A DNA stretch of 64,000 bases from Chamaecrista fasciculata. Its lineage: Eukaryota > Streptophyta > Magnoliopsida > Fabales > Fabaceae. How positions within the stretch are numbered: position 1 is the first letter of the stretch; each line of letters opens with the position of its first letter. Below, piece by piece: positions 1 through 10,979 of this stretch. Both the position numbers and the translations under genes were made by a program. The notes below the pieces were generated by a model. The model was not told where the DNA came from. It worked only from the letters and a program-made list of their open reading frames with translations, and made no database searches. Location: positions 1-64,000 of the forward strand of contig QANZ01054671.1 of NCBI GenBank assembly GCA_003254925.1, in the 5' to 3' direction.

Positions 1-45
1 TATCAAATAAAATGATTGGCCCTAGGGCACAATCTCCAACATACA
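1..45 (-). mobile_element. LTR-element terminus, antisense, cut by window edge
   Basis: Read on the minus strand this begins TGTTGGAGATTGTGCCCTAG, nearly the same as the terminus at 7533 on the plus strand. The TG start and the repetition in the window suggest an LTR end of a retrotransposon lying to the left. Family not determined; fossil only. Confidence 0.4.
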
Positions 46-309
46 TATGGACCCCAAAAAATTTTCAAAAAATTACAAATAGGTCCCTAGATACATATTA
101 TCTAGGGACTAAAATGAAAACTTTTAAAAAAATTTGGGGTCAATATGTATTTTTAACAAAATTTGTCATGGTTAAAATTACAAAATAACCCTAAAAGGTA
201 CCAAAGTGTTAATGGAGAATACCACAGGTACCAAAGTGTCAGGTTTCAAACCACAAGGTACCAAAGTGAAATAGGGTCAAACCATAGGGTACCAAAGTGT
301 AATTTACCC
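46..309. mobile_element. MULE hairpin (GGTACC family), left arm missing
   Basis: This matches the inner part and right arm of the complete element at 24759-25188: repeated CAAAGTG blocks with GGTACC, ending GTAATTTACCC. The left arm is absent and the LTR terminus at 1-45 takes its place, so the element was truncated or interrupted by that insertion. Confidence 0.6.
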
Positions 310-440
310 TAAAAAATATATGGGACCAAATTGAGACCTCAACAAAAGATATGAGACTGAAAGTGTAACAAAAAAAGATACGAAACCAAATTAAGACCTA
401 AACAAAAGATATGGGACCAAAAGTACACTTTTACATAAAA
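310..440. mobile_element. Fragment of MULE-like arm (ACTTTTGGTC family)
   Basis: Repeated phrases such as GATATGGGACCAAAAGT match the right arm of the foldback element at 1402-2483 and the copy at 26600-26961. Only one arm is visible and no target duplication was found. Confidence 0.45.
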
Positions 441-1059
441 TTCTTTTATAGCATAACTACTTTGTGGTTATGTGGTGGGAGATATCACATTTATAAAATT
501 TAGTTTATTATTTGGGAAGGTCTTTACAATATATATGAGAGAAAGAACTTTGTATATATTTAGAGCACTAGTTCAAGTTGGGATGATCAAAATATTATCT
601 TATAGGCCTAGGTCTGAGTCTGAGTACGATTGTGATGGTATACTACCTTACTCATACCCTAACCGTAAATCCGTAATAAATGCAAAACAAAATGATGAAA
701 ATAAATTTCATATATATTAATATAAAATAATTTATTTTAAATTCTTTGAACTTAGGTCTAGGATTAGACTCTTCGACATATCTAATTTTTGAATACGAGG
801 ATTATAATACTGTACCCATGATCATTTTTTTAGTTGTCTAGTGGGCAGTTGGCCCAGTGAGATAGAGAGGTCAACTGGTATGTTATTAGTAATTTTTTTT
901 TCTTTTTAATTACTGCTTTAAGAGCATTTATTAGCTAAAGATTTTCTTTTAACATTTTATATTCTTTTTTGAAAAAGTATGTATATATTATAAATAGTGG
1001 ACTCAATTGAATTTGAATGTCATTAACATGACGAACACTTCTCTTTTTCTTTGCAACAG
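441..1059. other. AT-rich stretch without recognised gene
   Basis: An 82-codon open frame at 472-720 starts with GTG, has low complexity and resembles no family I know. The stretch is probably intronic, because a lipase exon with a good acceptor (TTTGCAACAG) starts at 1060. Confidence 0.5.
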
Positions 1060-1699
1060 GCAGTATACTGGTTAGGCCTTCGCGAATTCATCCCTAAAGG
1101 GTAACAGAAAAAGCATATCATATACTACAGAACTTCACTATTTGTTTATGCATTAACGTTGTCAATTGTCCTTTCGGAAAAAAAAAAAAGTAGTATAAAG
1201 TTAAGAGAAAATATGCTTTTTGCAAAGATTAATAAATTAGTCTTTGAATAATCAATTAGTCTTTTTAATAAATTAGTGTACTTCACTAAGTCGTATAATT
1301 TACTAAGTTAATAAATTAGTCTTTGAATAATCAAAATATACGACTTAGTCTCTGAGTCAAATTCAAAGATTAAAAAGTATGAATTTAATACAAATTTACA
1401 CGGTTAAAGTACACTTTTGGTCTTATAATTTTTGTTTAGGTCTCAATTTGGTCTTATAACTTTTTTTGTTGCACTTTTGGTGTCGTATCCTTACAAAAGA
1501 TTGTAGTTTTGGTCTCATACAGTGTTGTTAGAACCGGACCGGACCGGACGGTCCAACCGGTCCGACCGCCAACCAAATGTGAAAGCGAGTGGGTTCAGCC
1601 AAAAAACCAAACTGTCGGTTGGATCGGATTGAACCGGTTTTAACCGGACAAAACCGGCGAATCGAGGTCCAACCGCTGGACTGAACCGGTGGTTCAACT

Positions 1700-1736
<37 letters not shown>

Positions 1737-2604
1737 NGCTTATGCTCTCTAAATATTCTCTTATTTGGTCCTCTTCCTCTATTTTTTTGTTGAACTTGAA
1801 ATTTGAGGGTCGAAATGTTGAATTTAATTAATTATTATGAATTTATGACTTACTAGATCTTGTTTAGGATGCATTCAATCCATTCATTTGCTTGAAAAAA
1901 TGCATTAATCTATAATCTCTAGTAGTGGAGAGAAAAATTATATTATTTAGATGAAGAAATGTATTTAGTAATAAATTAAATGCATCTCTTAAACCACAAA
2001 CAAAAAATATATAGAGTATTTATATTTAATATATTAAAAATAATTATTTATTGGGTCATCCGATCCGATCGATGGTTCAACCGATTGAGCCAATCAGACC
2101 GTGAACCGAATGCTTGTCCGAGTCTCTATCTGATTTGGTTCTGACAACACTGGTCTCATATCACTTATGGTCTCATATCTTTTGGTCAGGTTGTAGAATT
2201 GATCTTATATTTTTGCAAAAGATTTTACTGTCAGTCCCACCTGACCTAAAAATATGAGACCAAGTTTGCACAAAATCAAAGATATGATACCAATTCTACA
2301 ACCTGACCAGAAGATATGAGATCAATTAACCTAACCCAAGGATACGAAACCAAAAGTACAACACGAAACCAAATCTACAACCTGAACAAAAGATATGAGA
2401 TCAAAAGTACAACTAACAAAAAAAGTTATGGAACCAAATTTAGAGCTGAGCAAAAATTATGAGACTAAAAATATACTTGGACCAATTTATAAATTAAAAA
2501 AATACAAATTTAGAGATAAAAAAAAAAACAAAATCAGTTCCAAATTTAGAGACTTCAACGTGCACTATTTGACATATTATGAGATTGTCCTGGTTGGAAA
2601 AGGG

Positions 2605-2638
<34 letters not shown>

Positions 2639-3027
2639 TTCTTTTTGTTTACATTTGGCTTATTGTATGTATGTGAGTTATAATACAATGATCCTAGGAA
2701 TTCCCGAGCCTTGCATATATAATAAGTTTGGAAGCATTACTAAGCGTTAAGATTTAAGACTACTAATGATCGATTACAAAATGAATGTGTTACAATTTGA
2801 GAAATTATAATTATTAAACTTGATTTTTGTATCCTTGTTCATGTCATGTGGCAACAACATTCTGGAACATTATATTCTTTGTTAACTTCTAACTTCTAAG
2901 TAACGATATATACACTAAGAAGATCATTTATTGAACAGACAAAATGCAGCCAAACTTTTGGAAGGAATATGCAGTATTCCAGGCATCAATTGCTCTAATC
3001 TTATGGATCTTTTCACAGGTAATAAAA

Positions 3028-3110
<83 letters not shown>

Positions 3111-4308
3111 GGGTAAAATGCACTTTGGTACCCCGTGGTTAGGATCGAATCCACTTTGGTACCCTGAAAAACAAAATTTGACACTTTGGTACCCTAAGGT
3201 TTGCGCTGTACATTTTGGTACTCTATGGTTATTTTCTGTCAAGATTTAACAAAAAATGCTGAAGTGGCTCAATCTTAACCGTCGATTTCTACTACATTTT
3301 ATCCGTTAGTTTCTATTGTTGCTTAAACCATATTTCACTCTTCAACAAGATTTCTTTTCTGCGTTTAGGTCCTCTCCCTTTGGTAAAACGAATCGAAACA
3401 CAACAAACTAAAAGAATTGGTGGAGTTTTCTACAATTTCATTTCAACAACTAGAGTGTTATTAAAAAAGAAATTGCAGAAAAATTGTTAGAGTTTTGATG
3501 AATCAAAATCTTCCCGTTCTCATAAAACTTCTCTCAACCAAGTCCTTAATTAATCACATATTGAACTAAATATTAATTATAGTAAATGTTAAATTATTTA
3601 GTAAAACTAAATAATAATTATTTTATTTGTAAATTAATTAATGACAATATTCTTCAAATTTTTCAAGTTTACTTTCAAAATTTCATTTAAGTAGTTGTAT
3701 TTGAATATGGATAGGACAAAATTGCATTTATTTTCCAGATTTAAGACTGATATGTAATTATCTCCTTTTTTTCTATTTTCCAAAATTACATTTTGACCCC
3801 AAATTTTTTTGTAATTTTTATTTTAGTCCTCAAATATCACGATTTAGGGACTTTTTTTTGTCAATTTTAAAACTATTTGGGGGCATTCTATAATTTTTGC
3901 AAAAGTTTTTTTAAATTTATCTTCTCACCATCGAACCACCCAGTTTTAGGACTAAACTGCATTTTATTTTCTAGATTTACGACCAATCTGTAATTTTATT
4001 CTTTTTTCAATATTTTTCATAATTACATTTTGACCCTAAAGTTTTGTTATAATTTTCATTTTAGTCCTATAATATTATGATCTAGGGACGTTTTTGAAAA
4101 TATTGAAACTATTTAGGGGCATTTTATAATTTTTGCTAAAATGCTAACAATTTTCCATTAAATCTTGACGGAAAATAACCACAGGGTACCAAAGTGCTAA
4201 CGACGTAAACCTCACGGTACCAAAGTGTCATATTTTCTCTTCCAGGGTAACAAAGTGGATTTGATCCTAACCACAGAGTACCAAAATGCATTTACCCTTA
4301 TTATAATA

Positions 4309-4353
<45 letters not shown>

Positions 4354-7188
4354 TTTATTTGCTCTGGTAGGCATTTTTATAGCAGTTACTTTTAAATTGT
4401 AGGCCCAAATTGTTGCGTTAATTCTACGAGGATAAACGAATTTCTTGATAACGAACCTCAGCCGACAGCAACTAAAAACCTGATCCATCTTTCTCAAAGT
4501 AAGCCAATTGTTTTAGGCCAAAATATCATTTTGGTCTTTAATATTTATCCTAAATTTTATTTTGGCCCATAACATTTTTTTTGTTTCAATTTGGTATTTA
4601 ATTTTTCCAACTGTTCCATTTTGTTCACTAACTTCAAAATATAGTCATATCTCTCTCGCCTTTCAAATTTGAATATGATGAAGTCAGTAGTTATGAGTTA
4701 CTCTTGATGAATTTTTTCTTTTTTAATTCAATTAGGACTGTTAACAAATGAGGTCGAACTGGGCTTGAATGTGGGTCGCTTACTTCATGAAGTTAGCCAT
4801 ATATCTCTCGTTTCAAGTTTGAATGTGGCGAAATCGAAGTTTTGTTGCTTTTAACGAGTTCTTTCTTTGTCTAATTGGAGTCGTTGGCACATGAGACCAA
4901 ATAGTACTCCAAAAGTTGATATCGGTGCTTTGACCACCCATTTTTGAAGTATTATTTGACCTCGTTTGCCAATAGTCCAACTGAACAGAGAAAGAATTAG
5001 TCAAGAACAACTCGTAGCTTCGATTTAGTTTCATTCAAACTTGAAATGAGAGAGATATGATCCGTTTCATAAAATAAGTGAACTACTTCCAGTTTCGATC
5101 TCAGGCTTATCTTGATCTTGTTTGCTAATGACCCCAATTGAGAAGAAAAAGAATTCATTAATAGTAACTCAACTATGATTTCATCGCATTTGGAGTTGAA
5201 ATGAGAAAGATATGATCATATTCAGTAATTAGGGACTAATTGTAGAACTTAGTACGTAATAACCAAAATGAAACTGGTAAGAAACAATAAGGACTAAAAC
5301 AAAATAGAAAAAATATTATGGACTAAACAAATTTAAGGTAAATATTAAAGACAAAAATGAGATTTTGACCATTGTTTTTTATTGTGTTATATCCAAGGCA
5401 TTAAAATGGCTTTAAATTATTACAATAGCTTTAGGTGCATTTATAAGATCCAATTGAAAGCAAAACTAACATTTTGATGTCACAATACTACCGATGATGT
5501 ACTAATCATACATAAAAAATAAATAAACAAATTAATACACGATACAAAATCTCTCAAGCTTATTATTTTTTAAATAAATTAATAGTATTTGAAATTGTAA
5601 ATTATTTTATTTATTTTAAAGTGAATTAATAATTTGATCGATTAAAAGATAAGAAACGTCTCAATTAATCTTCCAAAGATAAAATTATATAATTTAGTTC
5701 TTGAAAGTTACAACTATAATCAACTTGGCCCTTTTACTAAGAATACCAATCAAAATTGAATGGAAAATCTTATATAATTTTAAATTTTGTTAAAACTATA
5801 ATAAATTATTGAGGTTAAAAATTATATATATATATATATATATTTTGTTATTAAATTTGAATTAATATTTTAATAAAAGGATCGAATCAATTTTAAATTT
5901 TAATCACATCTTTAAGGGATTAAATCTTGTAATTTTACCTTTAAAGGATGAAAATATGTTTTATCTTTTATGAGGACTAAATCGTTAATTTATTGATTTA
6001 AGAGACTAAAGTAAAACAAATCAAATTCATAGAATAAAATTAACATCAGACTATAAAATACATGTATATAAATCAAAATTAACGTATAATTTTCTCAAAA
6101 AAAGTTTTGAAAGTTAATTAATTGTCTTTTTTTTTCTAGGAATTCCTCATGAAACAAACTTTTATTCCCTTTATTTCTCAGAAGAAACAAGTCTTTTTTT
6201 TTTGTTAAAGAATCATTTTGGTCTTAAATGTATGCCCTAATGTTTATTTTGGTCCATTATGTTTTAAAATGTTCAAATTGGTCCTATATATTGGCAAAAT
6301 GTTTCATTTTGGTCCCAAACTATTGAATATATAGCTCATTGCCAGTTCAAACATCACAAGTTTAGAGCTAAGTATTGTTCTCAAAGTGTACTTTCTTTAT
6401 CAAGTTGGAGCTATCAGCAAACAATGTCAAATAGGTCCTAAATGTTGACAGCTCGTTTCATGGTCAAACAAGCAAAGTTGATAATATCTTTTTTGTTTCA
6501 AATTCAAATGCAGAAAATTCAGAGCTACTAGTTCCTCTTAACAAGTCCTTTGAACTTAAAATGAAAAAGGAGAGAAATATGGTCATATGAAATATTCTTT
6601 TCAACATTTTATGGCCAATTGGAACCAAAGTGTAACATTTTACCAATATTTAGTATCAAAATGAAATATGTTTTTCAACATTTATGATCAATTTGAATAT
6701 TTTAAAACATCAAAGACCAAAATGAACATTAAGACATACATTTAATACCAAATGGTCCTTTGATTTTTTTTTTTTTTAACCGTTTAAGATAAGCATATAT
6801 GTTTTCTATTTTACCCTAACTTTTGTACTTTGTTTTTATGTGGGGTCGTGATTTTGACTTTTGAGTAGTGGTCAGAACTGGAAACATAACAAAATATGAC
6901 TATGGAAATGAAGAACAAAATATGCAACACTATGGACAATCCAGTCCTCCTGTTTATGACATGACCAAAATTCCAAAGGACCTTCCTCTTTTCCTGGCGT
7001 ATGGAGGGCAGGACATGCTATCAGATGTAAAAGATGTGCAAGTGTTGCTTGACAATCTCAAAGATCATGACAAGGACAAGCTTGTGGTGCTTTTTAGGGA
7101 AGATTATGCCCATGCTGATTTCGTTATGGGTGTGAATGCAAATCAAGTTGTTTATGAGCCAATGATGGCTTTTTTCAAGCACAACTGA
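1060..7188 (+). CDS. Triacylglycerol lipase 2-like (acid lipase family), last four exons
   Basis: Alpha/beta-hydrolase of the plant acid lipase family, expected to hydrolyse triacylglycerol or related esters. Exons are 1060-1100, 2939-3018, 4403-4498 and 6869-7188. All junctions are GT-AG, phases agree (2, 1, 1), and together they give 178 codons and a TGA. The protein reads AVYWLGLREF, then ICSIPGINCSNLMDLFTG, PNCCVNS and NEPQPTATKNLIHLSQ. The last exon has HYGQ, PLFLAYGGQDMLSD (region of the acidic triad residue) and DYAHADFVMG (catalytic histidine). This is the usual C-terminal third of the family. The nucleophile-serine exon and signal peptide lie left of the window. The introns carry MULE and hAT insertions, one only 17 nt after the donor at 4499. 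The visible exons have no stop or frameshift, so the gene may be functional, but that depends on the unseen exons. Identification is by recognition of family motifs, not a search. Confidence 0.85.
1402..2483. mobile_element. MULE-type foldback element in lipase intron
   Basis: The ends are inverted repeats: GGTTAAAGTACACTTTTGGTC on the left, and GGTCCAAGTATATTTTTAGTC as complement of the right. Long arms built of 'GGTCTCATA...' phrases pair across the element. The target duplication is imperfect (AATTTACAC versus AATTTATAA). No transposase is present. A hAT element is nested inside at 1520-2152. It lies in the intron between lipase exons at 1100 and 2939. Confidence 0.6.
1520..2152. mobile_element. 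Non-autonomous hAT element nested in the foldback
   Basis: Termini are CAGTGTTGTTAGAACC and GGTTCTGACAACACTG, an inverted repeat with the CAGTG start usual for hAT. It is flanked by a perfect 8-bp duplication GTCTCATA (1512-1519 and 2153-2160), the length hAT makes. The interior is GC-rich near the ends (CCGGACCGG) and AT-rich in the middle, and holds a poly-T run with one ambiguous base N at 1737. No transposase frame. Confidence 0.8.
2606..2636. repeat. (TA)n microsatellite
   Basis: Run of alternating AT of roughly 30 bp inside the lipase intron. Confidence 0.9.
3028..3110. repeat. (TTA)n microsatellite, left part
   Basis: Uninterrupted TTA repeat of about 27 units starting 10 nt after the lipase donor at 3019. 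It continues on the other side of the MULE at 3111-4297. Confidence 0.95.
3111..4297. mobile_element. MULE hairpin (GGTACC family) inside a TTA microsatellite
   Basis: Ends are GGGTAAAATGCACTTTGGTA and its near complement CCAAAATGCATTTACCC. Arms with four spaced GGTACC-type blocks pair over about 150 bp at each side. Flanks are TTATTATTA and TTATTATAA, a likely 9-bp target duplication within the microsatellite. The interior (about 3300-4140) has AT-rich repeats of 'TTTTGACCCC' phrases. No transposase, so non-autonomous. Confidence 0.75.
4298..4352. repeat. (TTA)n microsatellite, right part
   Basis: Continuation of the TTA repeat on the far side of the MULE, with a few interruptions. Confidence 0.9.
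4516..5370. mobile_element. MULE-type element next to a lipase splice donor
   Basis: Left end GGCCAAAATATCATTTTGGT and complement of the right end GGTCAAAATCTCATTTTTGT form terminal inverted repeats of roughly 60 bp. Flanking 9-mers are ATTGTTTTA (4507-4515) and ATTGTTTTT (5371-5379), one mismatch. The interior contains 'GAGAGATATGATC' phrases in both orientations. No transposase. Confidence 0.7.
5380..6204. other. AT-rich intron DNA with old element arms
   Basis: Part of the last lipase intron. Around 5690-5990 there are opposed phrases (TTAGTTCTTGAAAGTTAC and GGGATTAAATCTTGTAATTT) that look like a decayed hairpin element. No gene seen. Confidence 0.5.
6205..6765. mobile_element. MULE-like hairpin in last lipase intron
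   Basis: Left arm TTAAAGAATCATTTTGGTCT pairs with the complement of the right end (ATCAAAGGACCATTTGGTAT). Pairing continues for more than 90 bp. Both ends abut poly-T, which hides the target duplication and makes the exact borders uncertain. Confidence 0.6.
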
Positions 7189-7210
7189 TTGTATAACTAT
7201 TCGTAATTAT

Positions 7211-7247
<37 letters not shown>

Positions 7248-7532
7248 GCTATGCATGCTTTAATTAATGTTTTATGGTCTAGTTAGTTCTATGATTTTAC
7301 TGCAATTTTGATTGAAAAATATAGAGAAAACTAATTATTTAGCCCCTGAAAGATCAGCGAGCTGACAAATCAGTTCCTAAAAGAATGAAATGTACAGTTT
7401 AGTCATTGAAAGATCAAAATTGTATATTAATTAATCATTTTTATAGACTAAATAGTATATATACCATTGGAATCTTTCAGGGACTAAATGTGTATTTTAA
7501 TCTTTCAGAGATCGAGTTGTTAATGATGGAGA
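7189..7532. other. Lipase 3' flank with a TA repeat and a small MITE-like piece
   Basis: A (TA)n run lies at about 7210-7240. From about 7330 to 7530, opposed phrases (CCCCTGAAAGATCAGCGAG and ATCTTTCAGGGACTAAATG) suggest a short decayed hairpin element. No gene seen. Confidence 0.5.
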
Positions 7533-8667
7533 TTGTGCCCTAGGGCCAATCATTTTATATGTATGAACATATTGTTTGACTGATTTATGAATGATAAATT
7601 ATGTCGTTATCATATTATTAGCATGTTTACTATGATAACAGTCCTTGATTAATTATGTGATAATTATTCTAAACTGTCCCTGGACGATTATTCACGTGGG
7701 AACGTGAATGAACCAAGACTAGCATGACTTCGGTGTATAGAGATACACGCATGTGATGCTTCTCGAGAGTCATGATGCAATTATGTAATGGGTTACAAGT
7801 TGCTGGACCGACCCGGAGAGTCCTGCATGGGTTTAGTCATGAGCTAGTCTCTCCTGTACACCTGTCACGATGCCCTTAGACCTGAGGTCTTCATTATTCC
7901 GGCGTTGTAGATGCTGAACTTTGGCCTAGTCCAACGTTGCCCGTAACAGGGTAGCCATACAGGCTAGGTACGGGTTTAGTTGTTTGCCGTGCTGAGGAAT
8001 GTGGTTCACCAATAAGGAATTTTGTCCCTCATTAAGTTGAGAGATATTTGACTGGGCCCCTTGATGAATTTGTCCAAGGAATGTGTAGCCACACAGGGTA
8101 ATGGGACTAACTCAAGGAATCGAGAAATTTATGGTTTGGATTACAAGGATGACTTTCCCATGCCTTATCCATGACCAAAATATCGTGTGACAATAGGGAT
8201 TATGACAAGGTGGTACTAAGGTTAAGTCGTTGATGTTAAAACGATAACTCACGTGTTTTGGGTAGTCGTGATGGCTTGCTAGAATCCGCTCTCGACTTGT
8301 AAGTCATAGAGATGACTTGCTGCCAATTTCACATGAGGCCTGTTGGGTCACACATGAGTAGGATAAAGATACTGTAATAGGACACGAATTAGGGTTAATT
8401 CGTGAGTCACTTTAGTGACACAATTTAAGACATAGTTGAATGTCTTAGGACATGAAGTCTTGTCTTAAATAAAATCTACATTTGTAATATTTAAATTTGT
8501 TAGACAAGTTTAAATGTATTAATTGTTAAATAGCTAATTTGATTAATCTATTTACAATTGAATTCTTATTTAAAATATTAGGGAATAATGAATTGACTAA
8601 GTCTCCTAAGAGTTAGGGGATTATTGATTTATTAAATTCTCTAATATTGAAGAGTAAGATGAGGTAG
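7533..8667 (+). mobile_element. LTR-like fossil, family unknown
   Basis: It begins TGATGGAGATTGTGCCCTAG, the same terminus as at 1-45 on the other strand. The next kilobase has balanced base composition, no long frame, and reads like LTR or non-coding retroelement DNA. The right border is uncertain. Broken or solo. Confidence 0.45.
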
Positions 8668-10979
8668 TGTAATACCCGGAAGTAGTATGGGACTGAATTG
8701 CAACTTTTAGAAGTTGTAATTATAATAGAAGTAATTAAACTTGTGAGTAAAACATGATGAGATGGATTAAAATGAGATAAATAAGAGTTTTGTGAAGAGA
8801 TATAAGTGAGAAGGAGCATTTTAATATAAATTAGAAAGTTTGAGGGTAAAATATCTAGTTTTAACAATTGTTATTAAATCTAATATATATATAGATTAAG
8901 AGAGGGAGGAAGCCGAGAGAGAGAGAGAAATCAGAAAGAAAAATAAGAGGAAAAAGAAAAAAGAGAGAGAAAGAAGAAAGGAGGAAGAAGAAGAGGAGCA
9001 GAGGAAGAAGTGACGATTTCTCCACATCCAACGGTCCATTTCGGACGTTCTACCCTTTAATTGAAGCTTAGAGAGAGACGAATCTAACCCTGGTTCGAGT
9101 TTGCAATTCCAACGGTTGGATTGAAAGAGAAACGAGATCGAAAAATGACGCTGGAGTTGGAAAACATGCAGAATTTCTGAAGTTTGGGGACTAAATCGTT
9201 CCTAGGTAGGGTTCTTCTCTTTCCCCTCACTTCAAAGTATTACTTCTTTCATTTGTTGCCTAGGGTTTTCTGAAGTTGTGAGGATTGCTTTGGTCTTGAG
9301 TCAGGGTTAATATGTGTTTGTGAAATTTAGATAAGTTGTGATGAATAAATGATGTTGATGATTGATATTTGATGAGTTTGTATATATAGATGAATTTTAG
9401 GACCAAAACTAGCTTATCTGCCCTGTTTTTGCAATTTCGTAAAAATTACAGTTTGGTCCCTATTCTTGTTTTGTCATTTACAGTTTGGTGTCTGATTATT
9501 GTTTGTTCATTGTGGACTAGTTTGGAATGTTACATGTAAAGAATCATGTATTAAAATGTGATGTTAAACCTGAGTAAAGATTGGGTATGTTTTACTAAAT
9601 GAGATATGCTAATTATGGAATGGTTTTGTGTAATTGAATAAGTATATATGTTTTAGTGTGTATGAGATGAAATTATGAATGAAAGATAAGATGGTTGAAG
9701 TAAAAGAATGATAAGTGAATTCGTATGTAAATGGAATATAGTTTGTGATATGTAAGTGTGATGGTTGATAATAGTTGGATGGATTTGTAAATAAAGAAGA
9801 ATAGTTTTTAATGGAAGACTATGCTTATGTATGAGTTATAATGTTGTCTAAGAATGTATTTGATTATACTTCTTGGATGCCCAGTGAAATAAGATAATGA
9901 ATATAGATTGGTGTGTGTGATATGTGTTAGCTGAATATGCAATGTTAATGTTAAGTGAGTTGTGATTAAAAGGAGGTTAAATGTTATTGAATGGATGAAT
10001 ATGTGATAAAGGTGGATAATATGTAATGTAGAGATTTATGAATGAAGAGAATGAGTTCATGGATGGCTATGCTATTGGTTTGTGTTTGTGATATTGTGTG
10101 TGGTATACCGTGTCATGATGCATTGAGGAATGAGATCCTCCCCATTATTCGGGATGAGTATTTGGGTAATGTCCTTTGGTGGATTCCATTGGATGGCCTA
10201 AGGTGGATTCCTTAGGTGACAGGCCGTTGGATTGTGCACGCCGGGGGACGCTCTGGGAGGCCTTGGTCTATATGACCACTGATTTTACGATCATGACACT
10301 TGTGCTGGTTTACCCGGATCGGGGTATCGGTAGACTCGATTGTCACCACCAGCCTTGTTGTGTGAATGGTATATATATATGATGTATGATTGATAATAAG
10401 TGGAGATATTGTGTATTGGGAAATTGGTTACTTTGTTATTCATTGAGATATTCTACTACTGTGCTGGAATACCTACTTTGAGGTATCGGTTGACTTGACT
10501 GTCACCGCCAGCTTCCTGTTTTACAAATATTGTGATATTTGTTGATCTGGTTGGTTATTATTTGATGGAACATGCTTAATTGCGCTATATGTCTAGAACT
10601 AAGTTTGTTATGTTATTTGTTAATTTTATTGTTGTTTGTATGTTAGAACTGCATGCTGTGAACTTGTGTTTGAAGTATGTTGTTGAGTGGGGGACTGTGG
10701 TTCAAGTAGAGAGTCACAACCCTACTGAGAATCTCCCCAGATTCTCACCCTACAACATCTCAGTTTGTGAGTGCAGGTTTGTGGATCGTTCTGTTCGTGC
10801 TGAGAGTTGTGCTCGAGTATCAGAGTTAGGTAGATTTTATTTTACTTGTATTCTGAGCTGGGCCCTGCGTGGCTTTTGTAGAGGCTGAGCCTCGTGTATT
10901 TTGATTTTAATTTTGGGCCATTTAATGTTAGTTTCTCATTTAATATAAGTTTCATCCTGTATTTGATAAGGATGTTACA
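8668..10979 (+). mobile_element. Long LTR-like element, probably Ty3-type solo LTR
   Basis: Starts TGTAATACCCGG and ends GGATGTTACA, giving the TG...CA inverted ends of an LTR about 2.3 kb long. A purine-rich tract (about 8900-9005) and TATA-containing sequence lie inside. No primer binding site follows directly and the flanking bases do not give a clear target duplication. It is a fossil; family assignment is inference. Confidence 0.5.

Noticed and set aside
472-720. 82-codon frame near the left edge
   Set aside because: Begins with GTG, no recognisable domain, and lies in DNA that is probably lipase intron.
2924-3184. Poly-Asn (minus) and poly-Leu (plus) frames
   Set aside because: They are translations of the TTA microsatellite. 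Only 2939-3018 is coding, as a lipase exon that ends at a splice donor before the repeat.
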